Below the pieces are notes generated by a model. It saw only the letters and a list, made by a program, of their open reading frames with translations. It was not told where the DNA came from and ran no database searches. Shown here piece after piece: positions 16,561 to 26,897 of a stretch of DNA of 64,000 bases (within the stretch, counting starts at the first letter, position 1; the number at the start of each line of letters is the position of its first letter). Made by a program: the position numbers and the translations under genes. Origin of the DNA: an uncultured Sphingomonadaceae bacterium (GTDB lineage: Bacteria; Pseudomonadota; Alphaproteobacteria; Sphingomonadales; Sphingomonadaceae); contig CANLUL010000001.1 of the NCBI GenBank assembly GCA_947494305.1, positions 868,001 through 932,000 of the forward strand, read 5' to 3'.

Positions 16561-17796
16561 ATGTATGAAGCTTTTTATGGATTGAAGAGTCGGCCGTTCC
16601 AGCTGACACCGGATCCGCACTATTATTTTGAAAGCCTGACACATAGGAAAGCATTGTCCTATTTAGGCTATGGATTGGCGCAGGGCGAAGGCTTTATCGT
16701 CATTACCGGTGATGTAGGTGCGGGCAAGACAACTTTGGTTGGCCATCTGATGGCAACGATAGACAAGGCACGTCTTACAGCCGCCAACATTGTGACCACG
16801 AAATTGGATGGCGAAGACGTAGTTAGAGTTGCTGCCAACAATTTTGGTTTTGATACTGACGGAATGGATAAAGCACAACTTTTAGGGGCTTTCGAGACGT
16901 TTCTTAATAGCGAAGCTCGAGCTGGTCGTCGTTGTTTGCTGATTGTTGATGAATCGCAAAACCTCGAACCGAGCGCTTTGGAAGAGCTTCGCATGCTTTC
17001 CAATTTCCAACTGGGCGGAGAGGCGTTGTTGCAGATTTTCTTGCTCGGTCAGCCTGAATTCCGTGACATGTTGCAGAATTCGGATCGGCTTGAACAGCTG
17101 CGTCAACGGGTTATTGCGCACCATCACTTGGATCCGATGGAGGCCGCCGAGGTTGAGCCGTACATTACGCACCGTTTATCAAAGAGTGGATGGTCCGGGC
17201 GCCCGAAAATTACATCTGATGTGTTTAAACTTATCTATTCTGAGACCAACGGTGTTCCTAGGAAAATCAATAGTTTGATGAGTAGGGTCCTACTAATGGG
17301 TTCTGTGGAAAAAGTGGAGCTGATTGATCAGGCTCTGATTGGACGAGTATTGGCGGATCTTAATGGTGATAAGGTTGAAATAGCTGAACCAGAAAATCTG
17401 AGTGAAGAACAGTTGGCCGAGAAGAGCCCTTTATGGAAAAAGCCTTCCAAGGTCTCCACCGAAGAACCGGTTCAAAGCGATCCGATGCCGACGTCGCATA
17501 TAGATGAAAAGCAAGAGGCGGTTTCGCTGAAAGTTGCAGATACAGAAGTTGCCAAAACAATTTCTGAAGAGCCAATTCAAAAAAACATATCTGAAGTGGC
17601 GCCGGGTTCATTGGAACCTTCGGACAAAGGTGTATCAAAGCGTGTAGATGTGATTTCCAAACGTCTGTCGTTGCTGGAAAGCCGGATGAACGAACAGGAA
17701 GAAAATATGCACCGTGTCTTGACGATGCTGGTGAACTGGGTTGAAAGCGATGTTCGAAGCAAGGAAAGCTATATCAATGCAGGACGCGCGGCCTGA
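16561..17796 (+). CDS. XrtA-associated AAA ATPase (ExeA-like)
   Basis: 411 aa from the ATG at 16561, chosen because GGGAG lies eight bases upstream; ATGs at 16540 and 16555 are less well placed. The start MYEAFYGLKSRPF is typical. Walker A is GDVGAGKTT (50-58), Walker B is LLIVDESQNL (about 127-136), and a sensor/arginine region is near GQPEFRDML. After the ATPase domain (to about 265) there is an acidic, variable tail that ends in a coiled coil (about 365-400, VDVISKRLSLLESRM). It may power envelope assembly, by analogy with ExeA. The deacetylase start lies inside its last 20 bases. Confidence 0.9.
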   Translation: MYEAFYGLKSRPFQLTPDPHYYFESLTHRKALSYLGYGLAQGEGFIVITGDVGAGKTTLVGHLMATIDKARLTAANIVTTKLDGEDVVRVAANNFGFDTDGMDKAQLLGAFETFLNSEARAGRRCLLIVDESQNLEPSALEELRMLSNFQLGGEALLQIFLLGQPEFRDMLQNSDRLEQLRQRVIAHHHLDPMEAAEVEPYITHRLSKSGWSGRPKITSDVFKLIYSETNGVPRKINSLMSRVLLMGSVEKVELIDQALIGRVLADLNGDKVEIAEPENLSEEQLAEKSPLWKKPSKVSTEEPVQSDPMPTSHIDEKQEAVSLKVADTEVAKTISEEPIQKNISEVAPGSLEPSDKGVSKRVDVISKRLSLLESRMNEQEENMHRVLTMLVNWVESDVRSKESYINAGRAA

Positions 17797-18673
17797 ATCC
17801 TTTCAGCAAGCGGGAAAAGCAGATGCTTTACTCAACGCTATGTCTGTCGATATCGAGGACTGGTTTCAGGTGGGAGCCTTTGAGACTGTCATTGATCGTG
17901 CCGATTGGGACACTCTAGAACATCGAGTCGAGCGCAATACAGATGCCGTATTGGCACTTTTTGCTGATGCTAAGATTAAGGCGACATTCTTTACCTTGGG
18001 TTGGGTGGCGGAGCGGTATCCGAACCTTATGCTGCGGATCGCAGATGCAGGACATGAGATTGCCAGTCATGGATATGATCACGCACGCGTATACACCATG
18101 TCTCCCGATCAATTTGGAAAAGATCTGGAACATAGCAGAAAGCTATTGGAAGATAGTTCCGGACAAGCGGTTATCGGATATCGCGCGCCTAGTTTTTCTA
18201 TCGATCAGCGAACACCATGGGCACATGAGATTTTGGCAGAGCAGGGTTACAAATATTCGTCCAGCGTCGCACCGATTAAGCATGATCATTATGGCTGGGC
18301 TGGGTCGCCACGCTTTTCATGGAGACCAGTCGAAGGTTCGGACTTAATCGAATTGCCGGTTACTACAGTGAAAGCGGCAGGCCGTGTTTTGGCTGCCGGG
18401 GGAGGGGGGTTCTTCCGTCTTTTACCCTACGCACTCTACGATTGGGCGATTTCCAAAATGCAAAAAGTAGATGGCCGCGGAGCTATCTTTTATTTTCATC
18501 CATGGGAAATCGACCCGGAGCAACCACGTGTTGCAGATGCGCCATTGAAGTCTAAATTACGGCACTACACAAATTTGTCGAGCATGGACCAAAAGCTGAG
18601 ACGCGGTCTCTACGAACGAAACTGGGGCCGAGTGGACGAACTAGCGGCAATTGAAGCGGAGATGCTCAAATGA
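17777..18673 (+). CDS. XrtA-associated polysaccharide deacetylase
   Basis: 298 aa, NodB-homology domain. SVDIEDWF (about 23-30) supplies the metal/catalytic aspartates, ASHGYDHARV near 100 supplies the metal histidines, and YRAPSFSID near 138 is the third conserved motif. The enzyme should remove N-acetyl groups from the exopolysaccharide. The ATG at 17777 has AAGGAAAG nine bases upstream and overlaps the ATPase gene by 20 bases; a wider frame opening at 17741 is rejected. No signal peptide is visible, which fits cytoplasmic or membrane-associated family members. The stop overlaps the FemAB start (ATGA). Confidence 0.92.
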   Translation: MQDARPESFQQAGKADALLNAMSVDIEDWFQVGAFETVIDRADWDTLEHRVERNTDAVLALFADAKIKATFFTLGWVAERYPNLMLRIADAGHEIASHGYDHARVYTMSPDQFGKDLEHSRKLLEDSSGQAVIGYRAPSFSIDQRTPWAHEILAEQGYKYSSSVAPIKHDHYGWAGSPRFSWRPVEGSDLIELPVTTVKAAGRVLAAGGGGFFRLLPYALYDWAISKMQKVDGRGAIFYFHPWEIDPEQPRVADAPLKSKLRHYTNLSSMDQKLRRGLYERNWGRVDELAAIEAEMLK

Positions 18674-19743
18674 ACATGCCATTCAATCCGCAAATCCTGA
18701 CGATCAAGGTAGTCGAGCAATCTGATGCCGATGATTTGTTGCGCTTAGATCAGTTCGTTTTGGAGCACAGCGATGGAACACCATTTCACCGTCCTGCCTG
18801 GGTATTGTCGGTAGCTAATGCTTGCGATCAGCAGTGGCGCTATCTTGTTGCAGAAGATCAAAACTCTGAAGTACAGGCCATTTTGCCCCTGCACCTCGTT
18901 CACTCTTCGCTTTTTGGACGTGCTTTGGTGTCATCAGCGTTTGCAGTCGGCGGCGGCATTTTAAGCAGGTCTGCACATGCTACACAGCTTTTGGCAGATG
19001 CAGCTTGGCAATTTGCAGAGTGTCATAGTTTTCCGTCGATTGAATTGCGCGGTGGTCCAGTGCCGGAAGAACACTGGCAGCAAAAAGACGGTGTCTATGC
19101 CGGATTTGTAACGGATCTAGCGGATAGTGACGAAAATCAGTTGCTGGCGATCCCTCGGAAACAAAGAGCCGAGGTTCGTAAAGGTGTGAAAAACGATTTG
19201 GAAGTCCGAGTTGGTAATGCTGAGCAAGATCGAGTTGATCACTATGCAGTCTACTCCGAAAGTGTTCGCAATCTAGGTACGCCGGTTTTTCCTTCCGATT
19301 TGTTTGCAAAGGTTTTGGATGCCTTTGGCGACGCCGCAGATATTTTGACTGTGCTTGAAGATGGTAAACCGGTGGCTAGTGTCCTCAGTCTTTATCACAA
19401 TGACACCGTAATGCCTTATTGGGGCGGTGGTACATGGGAAGCACGCCGGCTAAGAGCCAATGACATCATGTATTATGCACTGATGAATCATGCGCGTGAT
19501 CGCGGTTGCAAACGCTTTGATTTTGGCCGATCCAAGGTTGGAACAGGGGCTTATTCCTTTAAAAAGAACTGGGGTTTTGAACCGAAATCACTGTCTTACG
19601 CGATCCGCACCGCAAACGGTGAAGAGGCGCGTGACGTCAATCCGATGAGTCCAAAATACCGATTGCAGGTTGCACTTTGGCAACGTTTGCCGCTTTCAAT
19701 TGCCAACCGACTAGGACCCTTTATCGCCAAAGGATTGGGTTGA
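18670..19743 (+). CDS. FemAB family protein, XrtA/PEP-CTERM system
   Basis: 357 aa with two GNAT-like halves. Diagnostic stretches are TPFHRPAW near 37-44, IELRGGPVPEEHW near 120, the basic helix RKQRAEVRKG near 163, and FDFGRSKVGTGAYSFKKNWGF near 280-300. FemAB proteins transfer amino acids from aminoacyl-tRNA to peptidoglycan precursors. The XrtA group probably modifies a saccharide or amine with an acyl or aminoacyl group, but the reaction is not known. Start and stop both overlap neighbours (ATGA upstream, TGATG downstream), so it is translationally coupled. Confidence 0.9.
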   Translation: MNMPFNPQILTIKVVEQSDADDLLRLDQFVLEHSDGTPFHRPAWVLSVANACDQQWRYLVAEDQNSEVQAILPLHLVHSSLFGRALVSSAFAVGGGILSRSAHATQLLADAAWQFAECHSFPSIELRGGPVPEEHWQQKDGVYAGFVTDLADSDENQLLAIPRKQRAEVRKGVKNDLEVRVGNAEQDRVDHYAVYSESVRNLGTPVFPSDLFAKVLDAFGDAADILTVLEDGKPVASVLSLYHNDTVMPYWGGGTWEARRLRANDIMYYALMNHARDRGCKRFDFGRSKVGTGAYSFKKNWGFEPKSLSYAIRTANGEEARDVNPMSPKYRLQVALWQRLPLSIANRLGPFIAKGLG

Positions 19744-20966
19744 TGGGAGATATCTTATTTCTGGCCCACAGGGTGCCGTGGCCTCCCAATAGGGGCGACA
19801 AAATTCGGTCGTTTAATTTCCTCCAGAAATTGACGGAAGCTGCGCCGGTTCATCTTGCATGTTTTGCTGATGATAAGAGCGAAGCTTCTGCGAGTGATCC
19901 GATCAAAGAAAAACTCGCTTCTTGTGAGATAGTGATTCGCGATAAACCGCAGTGGAAATCCGGCATCGAAGCCTTGACCTCTGGAAAAGCTGTATCGCTG
20001 TCTTCATTTGAAAGTGGAGCCCTAACTGGCTCGATTAAACAGATTATTCGGAACAATCAGATTGACTGTATTTTCGTATTCTCGGGACAGATGGCGCAAT
20101 ATGTTCCCGCTGATTTCTACGGTCGTTTCATCATGGATTTTGCCGATGTCGATAGCGCAAAATTTGAAAGCTATGGTGCGGCTGGTTTTGGCCCAATGGC
20201 TTGGATCAATAGGCGAGAAGGAAAGCTTCTAAAGACCTTCGAGGAACAGATCGCAAAACGCGCCGATAAATCCCTTTTTGTAAGTGAAAAGGAAGCAGAG
20301 TTTTTCCGTCAACGTTCTGGCTTAGGTCATGACAAGGTTAGTGCCGTCGGAAACGGCATTGATTTGAATTTGTATAACTCGGCTACAGCGATCTCAATAC
20401 AGAAGCCGACATCTGGCCCGATGATTATATTTACTGGCCAGATGGATTACCGGCCGAATGTGGAAGCTGTACAAAGTTTCGCCAAGGAAGTGATGCCTAT
20501 TGTTTTGGCGGAACATTCTGACGCTTGCTTTGTCATTGTGGGGCGCGCGCCGACTGAGTCTGTTAGATCACTGCATGGACGTGGCGGAGTGATCGTAACC
20601 GGCGCTGTTCCTGATATACAGCAATGGTTGAAAGCGGCTGATATTGTTGTCGCACCTCTGCGTATTGCGCGGGGTGTTCAAAACAAAGTTCTTGAAGCCA
20701 TGGCAATGGGAAAGCCGGTTGTCGCATCAGCGGCTGCGGCTGAGGGTATTGCAGCACAGCACGGCAAGCACTTCCTGATTGCCAAATCTGCAGCAGAAGA
20801 AGCGCAACAAGTTTCTCAGCTTATCAAAGACAGACCATTTGCTGATCAATTAGGAGACGCCGCTAAGCAGCTTATTCACTCATGTTATAGCTGGGATAGT
20901 CAGCTGTCCAATTTACATGAAATCTGCGGTTTCGAGACTTTGCAGGTTATGGAGGCAGCTGAATGA
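19743..20966 (+). CDS. XrtA-associated glycosyltransferase (GT4-like sugar transferase)
   Basis: 407 aa from the ATG that overlaps the FemAB stop (TGATG). The N-terminus LFLAHRVPWPPNRGDKIRS is distinctive for the XrtA/PEP-CTERM sugar transferase family. The C-terminal GT-B domain has FTGQMDYRPN (about 238-247), IVGRAP near 265, and the donor-binding segment KVLEAMAMGKPVVAS near 318-332. It adds one sugar, from a nucleotide-sugar donor, to a growing repeat unit. It is the only glycosyltransferase in the window, so the rest of the assembly pathway must be elsewhere. Confidence 0.9.
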   Translation: MGDILFLAHRVPWPPNRGDKIRSFNFLQKLTEAAPVHLACFADDKSEASASDPIKEKLASCEIVIRDKPQWKSGIEALTSGKAVSLSSFESGALTGSIKQIIRNNQIDCIFVFSGQMAQYVPADFYGRFIMDFADVDSAKFESYGAAGFGPMAWINRREGKLLKTFEEQIAKRADKSLFVSEKEAEFFRQRSGLGHDKVSAVGNGIDLNLYNSATAISIQKPTSGPMIIFTGQMDYRPNVEAVQSFAKEVMPIVLAEHSDACFVIVGRAPTESVRSLHGRGGVIVTGAVPDIQQWLKAADIVVAPLRIARGVQNKVLEAMAMGKPVVASAAAAEGIAAQHGKHFLIAKSAAEEAQQVSQLIKDRPFADQLGDAAKQLIHSCYSWDSQLSNLHEICGFETLQVMEAAE

Positions 20967-22516
20967 CCACCGTTGCGTTACCAAATGAAGATCAAACTGC
21001 TTCTGGCAATCCAGTAAGATCGGATTGGGCCTTGCACATGCGCTATCTGTTGGTTGCTTGGGCCGGAATATCGCTGCTATTTTGGCAAGATGTTTGGACG
21101 ATGCTTGCCACTTGGTGGGATGTTTCGACATATAATCACTGTTTGCTAATCTTGCCCATCATCTATTGGCTGGTGCATCAGCGACGAGAAGAGCTGGTCA
21201 AAATAACACCCAAAATTTGGTCGCCAGGGCTGATATGGATTGGCGTTGCGTCAGTTGGTTGGATGCTCGGTGAAGCCGCAGGCGTGACCTTCGCGAAGCA
21301 TCTAGGCATAATCATGATGCTTCAAGGTGCTGCGATAACTCTGCTTGGAGCAACCGTAGCAAGAGGTCTTATTTTCCCTATAGCGTATAGCTTCTTGCTG
21401 GTTCCTTTTGGCGAGGAATTGGTTCCGTTTCTTCAAACCATAACGGCAAAAATGTCCATGATATTGCTTGGTTGGACCAATATCCCAGCCTTTATCGATG
21501 GTATTTTTATATCGACCCCGACAGGATACTTCGAAGTTGCCGAGGCCTGTTCGGGTATCAAGTTCCTTATAGCGATGGTAGCCTATGGCGCACTGGTTGG
21601 AAATGTTTGCTTCCAGAGTTGGAAACGGCGTATTTTATTCATGTTGGCTTCCATTATTGTGCCCATCATCGCCAACGGTATCCGGGCATTTGGTACAATC
21701 TATATCGCCCACCATAGCTCAATTGATTTCGCGACGGGCTTTGACCACATTTTTTACGGCTGGTTTTTCTTCGCTTTTGTGCTGGCGTTGGTAATGTTGA
21801 TTGGTTGGCCATTTTTTGATCGCAAGATTGATGATCAAATGATTGATGGTGACCAACTAGAGCGTTGTCACAGTCAAAAAGACAGTGGTTTGAGTCTTCA
21901 AAAACTTGCCGCGATTATGACTGCAGTCATCGTAGCGCCGATGTTATGGATATCAGTTGTTGCGGCCCAAAGTTCGGCAGTTCCTGAAAAGATTGAGTTG
22001 CCCATATTGTCTGGATGGGTGCAGATTGAGTATCGGCCGATGTACGAATGGCAGCCTCAGTTTGCGGGGGCAAGCCACACATTGTTGGGTCGCTATCAAA
22101 ATGCTTCAACTGGAGAAAAAGTTGATCTGTCAATAGCAGTCTACGACAAACAGGAAGATGGTCGGGAAATCGTGGGCTACGGGCAGGGCGGACTTGTACC
22201 CGGCACAGAATGGGCATGGAACCGCAATTTGAAGGCGCCGAGTTCATCGTCTGCTATCCAGATCACCGCGCCCGGACCAGTGACACGCGATATTGTGAAC
22301 TTCTACAGGATTGGCGGGGTGCTGACCGGAAGTGGTTCGGTTGTGAAACTCAAAACGCTAAAGGCCAAACTTTTAGGTGGTGATCAGCAAGCGGTCGCTG
22401 TTCTGGTATCTGCAGAAAAAACCGGTGACCCGGAAGCGATGGTTGCGATCGAGAAGTTTCTAGCTGATCTAGGTCCGATTGATAAATTGGCTGACGAGAT
22501 GGCAGGCCTGCGCTAG
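20963..22516 (+). CDS. xrtA: Exosortase A fused to an EpsI domain
   Basis: 517 aa. Residues 1-290 are a multi-pass membrane exosortase with the catalytic triad visible: Cys196 in EACSGIKF, Arg241 in NGIRAFGT, and His262 in FDHIFYGWFFF. Residues about 315-517 form a periplasmic EpsI-like domain after one more TM segment (about 313-332). Exosortases cleave and transfer PEP-CTERM proteins as they cross the inner membrane, and this type is genetically tied to exopolysaccharide. The fusion means EpsI is delivered in equal amount to the enzyme. It overlaps the glycosyltransferase by four bases. No PEP-CTERM substrate is encoded in the window. Confidence 0.93.
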   Translation: MTTVALPNEDQTASGNPVRSDWALHMRYLLVAWAGISLLFWQDVWTMLATWWDVSTYNHCLLILPIIYWLVHQRREELVKITPKIWSPGLIWIGVASVGWMLGEAAGVTFAKHLGIIMMLQGAAITLLGATVARGLIFPIAYSFLLVPFGEELVPFLQTITAKMSMILLGWTNIPAFIDGIFISTPTGYFEVAEACSGIKFLIAMVAYGALVGNVCFQSWKRRILFMLASIIVPIIANGIRAFGTIYIAHHSSIDFATGFDHIFYGWFFFAFVLALVMLIGWPFFDRKIDDQMIDGDQLERCHSQKDSGLSLQKLAAIMTAVIVAPMLWISVVAAQSSAVPEKIELPILSGWVQIEYRPMYEWQPQFAGASHTLLGRYQNASTGEKVDLSIAVYDKQEDGREIVGYGQGGLVPGTEWAWNRNLKAPSSSSAIQITAPGPVTRDIVNFYRIGGVLTGSGSVVKLKTLKAKLLGGDQQAVAVLVSAEKTGDPEAMVAIEKFLADLGPIDKLADEMAGLR

Positions 22517-22526
22517 AGCGCTCAAT

Positions 22527-24422
22527 ATGTGCGGCATCGCGGGAATATTTCATCTGGAGACAGCAAAGCCTGTTGATCCGACACGCCTAAAAAAAATGAC
22601 TGATAGCTTGGGGCACCGTGGACCAGATGGTTCAGGTGCATGGACTGCTCCAGGCGTTGGCCTTGGGCATCGACGTCTTTCTATCGTAGACCTTGAAGGC
22701 GGCGCGCAACCGATGGCCACCGCAGATGAGGCGCAGATTATTACGTTTAACGGAATGATCTACAATTTTCTGGAAATCAGAGTTGAGCTGGAAGCGCTTG
22801 GACACGTTTTCGCGACCAACAGTGATACCGAGGTTATTCTATACGCATATCGCCATTGGGGTGTGGACTGTTTGAAGCGGTTCAACGGTATGTTCGCTTT
22901 TGCGATATTTGATCAGCGCAACAAGCAACTATTTGTCGCTCGAGATCGGTTGGGTGTAAAACCGCTTTTCTATGCACCGGTTTCTGATGGCAGTATTATT
23001 TTTGGTTCCGAGTTGAAGGCGCTTTTGGCCAATCCATTGCTTCGCAGAGATCCCAATTTACGTGCGGTCGATGATTATCTCGCATTTGGTTATGTCCCTG
23101 ATCAAACATCACTTTTGCAAGACGTTAAGAAACTGCCCGCTGGTCATTATCTGTTGCTAGAACAGGGAAAGCCAGAGCCAGCACCAATCCAATATTGGGA
23201 TATGGATTTCAGCCATCGTCACAATGCGTCATCAAGTGAACTGGAAGAAGAACTTGTTTCGCTTTTGAAGGAATCAGTCGGATCTCGAATGGTTGCTGAT
23301 GTACCCTTGGGTGCTTTTTTATCGGGCGGTGTCGATAGCAGCGCCGTTGTTGCACTAATGGCTGAAAGAAGCCGACAGGCCGTTAAAACATGCTCCATTG
23401 GATTTGATCAACAGTCTTTAGATGAAACGGGTTATGCCAAGCGGATTGCCAAGCGGTTTCAAACTGATCATCGGGAACGCACTGTTGCCTCCGATGATTT
23501 TGGATTGATCGATACGCTTGCTGATCATTTTGATGAACCCTTTGCCGATGGGTCGGCTTTGCCAACATACCGTGTGTGTGAACTAGCGCGAGAAAATGTA
23601 ACGGTTGCCCTATCTGGCGATGGGGCGGATGAGGCGATGGCCGGGTATCGACGTCATGTATTTCATCATGGCGAAGAACGCGTCAGATCGCTAATACCGC
23701 AATCTTTCCGCGGCCCAGCACTTGGTTGGCTTGGCTCGGTTTATCCAAAAGCAGATTGGGCACCGCGCCCATTTCGTGCAAAGTCTACATTGCTTTCACT
23801 CGCTCGGTCTGGACCGGAGGGATATGCGGAAGCTGTTGGCGTAACTACCCCGACCGGCCGCGATGCTATCTACTCTACCAAACTGAAAAGCGACTTGGCT
23901 GGATATTGCGGCGAAGGCCGGATGATTGATTTGATGAAAAATGCACCGGCGCGTGATGGTCTGGACCAGGCCCAATATGCGGATATGAAACTATGGCTGC
24001 CGGGAGACATTCTTACGAAGGTTGATAGAACGAGCATGGCGGTGGGGCTGGAAGCACGAGAACCATTATTGGACTATCGCCTGATGGAATTTGCCGCAAA
24101 GCTTCCGACCAACCTTCGCGTCCGCAAGGGGCAGGGGAAGTATCTCTTGAAAAAATCGATGGAGCGCTACTTGCCGGATGATATCCTTTATCGCCCAAAA
24201 ATGGGTTTTGTGACACCCATTGCACAGTGGTTCCGTGGCCCGCTTGCCGGTCAAGCTCGAGACATTGCCAAGTCTGGTGCTTTATCGCGCACAGGATGGT
24301 TTGATGAAAAGTCGCTTGCGAAAGTCGCAGATGATCACATCTCTGGCAAGTTCGATCATGGTCGCTTGTTATGGCAGCTGGTGATGCTTGATAAATCGAT
24401 TCAACGACTATTCAGTGTCTGA
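22527..24422 (+). CDS. XrtA-associated amidotransferase (asparagine synthase-like)
   Basis: 631 aa. The ATG at 22527 is required because the protein then begins MCGIAGIF, so Cys2 becomes the N-terminal nucleophile of the class II glutaminase. The glutaminase domain spans 1-200 with HRGPDGSG near 31. The ATP-pyrophosphatase domain has the P-loop LSGGVDSS (about 268-275). Family members transfer glutamine-derived ammonia to an acyl-adenylate; here the target is presumably a sugar acid or polymer carboxylate. It starts ten bases after xrtA. Its last 15 bases overlap the convergent truA gene, leaving no space for an intrinsic terminator. Confidence 0.92.
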   Translation: MCGIAGIFHLETAKPVDPTRLKKMTDSLGHRGPDGSGAWTAPGVGLGHRRLSIVDLEGGAQPMATADEAQIITFNGMIYNFLEIRVELEALGHVFATNSDTEVILYAYRHWGVDCLKRFNGMFAFAIFDQRNKQLFVARDRLGVKPLFYAPVSDGSIIFGSELKALLANPLLRRDPNLRAVDDYLAFGYVPDQTSLLQDVKKLPAGHYLLLEQGKPEPAPIQYWDMDFSHRHNASSSELEEELVSLLKESVGSRMVADVPLGAFLSGGVDSSAVVALMAERSRQAVKTCSIGFDQQSLDETGYAKRIAKRFQTDHRERTVASDDFGLIDTLADHFDEPFADGSALPTYRVCELARENVTVALSGDGADEAMAGYRRHVFHHGEERVRSLIPQSFRGPALGWLGSVYPKADWAPRPFRAKSTLLSLARSGPEGYAEAVGVTTPTGRDAIYSTKLKSDLAGYCGEGRMIDLMKNAPARDGLDQAQYADMKLWLPGDILTKVDRTSMAVGLEAREPLLDYRLMEFAAKLPTNLRVRKGQGKYLLKKSMERYLPDDILYRPKMGFVTPIAQWFRGPLAGQARDIAKSGALSRTGWFDEKSLAKVADDHISGKFDHGRLLWQLVMLDKSIQRLFSV

Positions 24423-25163
24423 ATCCGGATAGATCGCTTCCACAAAGTACAGGCCATCTGGCGGCGCATTGAAGCCTAACGCATCCCGATCCTTCGCCTC
24501 AAGGGCGTCTTTTAGATCAGCTGCAGACCATTTGCCAACGCCAACCATTTTTAAGCAACCGACAAAGGATCGCACCTGATGATGCAGGAATGATCGTGCA
24601 GCGACTTCCACTTCAATTTCTTCACCAAAACGGGTCACTGAAATACTATCGAGTGTTTTGATCGGGCTTTTGGCCTGACATTGTACTGACCGAAAGGTCG
24701 TAAAGTCATGCTGTCCCACAAGGCACTGCGCCGCGTCATGCATCGCATCTGTATCTAGACTTGGACTGACCAACCAACTTTGTCCCTTGTCCAGTGTAAG
24801 GGGAGCACGCCGGTTGGTAATCTTATACATATAGCGCCTGCCTACGCAGGAAAATCGGGCGTGCCATTCTTCGTCGACGATCTCACAGCCCAATATCGCG
24901 ACCGGCTGCGGGCGAAGCCGGGCGTTGATTCCCTCCATGATACGAAAAGGTGTCAGGTCCGTTTCCAAATCAAAATGCGCGCGCATGGCCAACGCGTGGA
25001 CGCCGGCATCAGTGCGCCCCGCCGTGTGCAATCGTATCTCTAGTCCCGTTATGGCCTCGATGGCTTCTTCGATGGCTTGCTGCAAGCTGGGGCCGTGCTT
25101 TTGACGCTGCCAGCCCATAAAGGGCCTTCCGTCATATTCGATGGTCAAAGCAAAGCGGGTCAC
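24408..25163 (-). CDS. truA: tRNA pseudouridine(38-40) synthase
   Basis: 251 aa from a GTG at 25163 that overlaps the fmt stop (TAGTG). The frame is open further upstream but the family N-terminus [18 protein letters not shown] appears just after this GTG. The catalytic Asp lies in GRTDAGVHA near 49-57. Other conserved parts are [12 protein letters not shown] near 106 and SFLHHQVR near 197. The enzyme converts U38-U40 of tRNA anticodon arms to pseudouridine. It is the second gene of the fmt-truA pair. Confidence 0.96.
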   Translation of the reverse strand: MTRFALTIEYDGRPFMGWQRQKHGPSLQQAIEEAIEAITGLEIRLHTAGRTDAGVHALAMRAHFDLETDLTPFRIMEGINARLRPQPVAILGCEIVDEEWHARFSCVGRRYMYKITNRRAPLTLDKGQSWLVSPSLDTDAMHDAAQCLVGQHDFTTFRSVQCQAKSPIKTLDSISVTRFGEEIEVEVAARSFLHHQVRSFVGCLKMVGVGKWSAADLKDALEAKDRDALGFNAPPDGLYFVEAIYPDSDTE

Positions 25164-26080
25164 TAAACTATGGTCCCGACGGGAATGGAAGTGCCATTCA
25201 GAAAGTCGCGCAACTCCATTTTGGGTTTTCCAGCCCGTTGGATGACATTGGGACGAATTGCCCCTTGTTCGCAACCAATAGTCAACTGGTCATCGAGCAC
25301 GGTTCCTGCTTGACCGGATTGTTCCAGAATTTGGGCGGAGTGAATGCGGTAGCGTTGTCCCTCAAATTCAAAGAACCCTCCTGGTGACGGGTTGAAAGCA
25401 CGAATCTGACCCTCCACGTCTTCTGCAGATTTTGCAAAATCCAGTTTCGCTTCCTGCTTTGCGATTTTCTTTGCATAAGTCGCAAGTGAATCATCCTGAA
25501 CTTCTGGTTTGATTTTGTCTGCTTTGGCTAGGTAACGAACCATCAACTCTGCGCCGATACCTGCCAACTCATCGGTAAGTTCACCTGCCGTTTTGCCATC
25601 GACCGGTGTCCCGGATTTGAGTAACATTGGCCCAGTGTCCAGACCCGCTTCCATCTGCATGATGGTAATTCCGGTTTCTTTGTCTCCCGCTAATATGGCA
25701 CGTTGCACTGGCGCAGCTCCGCGCCATCGGGGCAGCAAGGAGCCATGAATGTTTAGACAACCCATTTGAGGCGCATCCAAAATGGTTTGAGGCAGGATCA
25801 GGCCATATGCGGCAACGACTGCGGCATCAAGGTTCAACGCTGCAAATTCGGATTGTTCTTCTGCTCCCTTCAAAGAAACTGGTGTATATACTGGTAAACC
25901 AAGCTCCTCAGCAGTTTTTTGAACAGGCGAGGGGGTTAGCTTCTTTCCCCGGCCCGCGCGGCGAGGTGGCTGTGAATAGACAGCGGCGATTTCATGCCCA
26001 GCGGTATGCAGAGCCTTTAAAGCCGGAACAGCGAAATCCGGTGTGCCCATAAAAGCGATTCGCAGGTTTGGCATGTCCAT
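25163..26080 (-). CDS. fmt: Methionyl-tRNA formyltransferase
   Basis: 305 aa, normal length. N-terminal formyltransferase domain: [14 protein letters not shown] near 8-21, the folate-site segment [20 protein letters not shown] near 110, and the catalytic aspartate in GLDTGPML near 146. A C-terminal OB-like domain follows. It formylates initiator Met-tRNA; the formyl group is later removed by Def, encoded at 27468 on the other strand. ATGs at 26080 and 26074 are both possible. The 216-base gap to recR carries no gene. Confidence 0.96.
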   Translation of the reverse strand: MDMPNLRIAFMGTPDFAVPALKALHTAGHEIAAVYSQPPRRAGRGKKLTPSPVQKTAEELGLPVYTPVSLKGAEEQSEFAALNLDAAVVAAYGLILPQTILDAPQMGCLNIHGSLLPRWRGAAPVQRAILAGDKETGITIMQMEAGLDTGPMLLKSGTPVDGKTAGELTDELAGIGAELMVRYLAKADKIKPEVQDDSLATYAKKIAKQEAKLDFAKSAEDVEGQIRAFNPSPGGFFEFEGQRYRIHSAQILEQSGQAGTVLDDQLTIGCEQGAIRPNVIQRAGKPKMELRDFLNGTSIPVGTIV

Positions 26081-26296
26081 TTGCGGTAATCTCTATCCAA
26101 AGTTGACTAAATTGACTCTCAGAAAAGGCGGATTTTCAACATTTCCAACATTTGGGATATTGGAATCCAACATTCACGGAGATTGACCATTCGCATGGCA
26201 TTTTTTTCCAGAGTAGGACAGGGGCAATTGCACGGCCGTTGCAGTTTGTCTCATTAGCGCTTGGCAGGTGCTGTGCTATCGCCTTAAAGATCACTC

Positions 26297-26893
26297 ATGG
26301 CGTCGCAAGAGATTGAAAATCTGGTTCAGGCATTGTCCAAGCTTCCTGGATTGGGTCCCCGTTCGGCACGGCGGGCAGTGTTGTATCTGCTGAAACGTCC
26401 CGAAACTTCGATGAAGCCGATATTGGCGGCGATGGAGCGTGTTGATACAAACCTGAAGACCTGCGGTATATGCGGCAATGTCGATACACAGGACCCTTGC
26501 CAGATATGTAACGACCCGCGCCGGGATGAAAAATCGCTTTGTGTGGTCGAAGAGGTTTCCGATCTTTGGGCACTTGACAAATCTCGGCTGTTTCCCGGAA
26601 AGTTTCATGTCCTTGGCGGAAAACTATCGGCGCTGGATGGCGTGCGCCCGGAAGATATTGGGATCGATAAGCTCATTAAACGAGTCGCGCTTGGCGGTAT
26701 TGATGAAGTCGTCCTCGCGATGAATGCGACTCTCGAAGGGCAGGCAACATCGCACTATATTGCTGAGCGTTTGGAAAATTATCCTATTAGAATGAGTCAG
26801 TTATCACATGGTATTCCCGTTGGTGGTGAACTGGATTATCTGGACGAAGGCACGTTGGCGCAGGCGCTTCGTGCGCGAAGGCCGATAGGGTAA
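26297..26893 (+). CDS. recR: Recombination mediator RecR
   Basis: 198 aa, full length. N-terminal helix-hairpin-helix [15 protein letters not shown] (about 13-27). The zinc finger uses the cysteines in CGICG (about 57) and CQIC (about 69). The Toprim core lies at LCVVEEVSD (about 82) and the ATP-like ring segment at [19 protein letters not shown] near 168. RecR loads RecA at gaps with RecF and RecO. In many bacteria recR follows dnaX-ybaB; here those are 17 kb away. The DinB-family gene starts four bases after its stop. Confidence 0.97.
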   Translation: MASQEIENLVQALSKLPGLGPRSARRAVLYLLKRPETSMKPILAAMERVDTNLKTCGICGNVDTQDPCQICNDPRRDEKSLCVVEEVSDLWALDKSRLFPGKFHVLGGKLSALDGVRPEDIGIDKLIKRVALGGIDEVVLAMNATLEGQATSHYIAERLENYPIRMSQLSHGIPVGGELDYLDEGTLAQALRARRPIG

Positions 26894-26897
26894 AGTT

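Noticed and set aside
5880-24422. PEP-CTERM substrate proteins within the XrtA cluster
   Set aside because: No gene product ends with a PEP motif, TM helix and basic tail; the outer-membrane protein ends as a beta-barrel.
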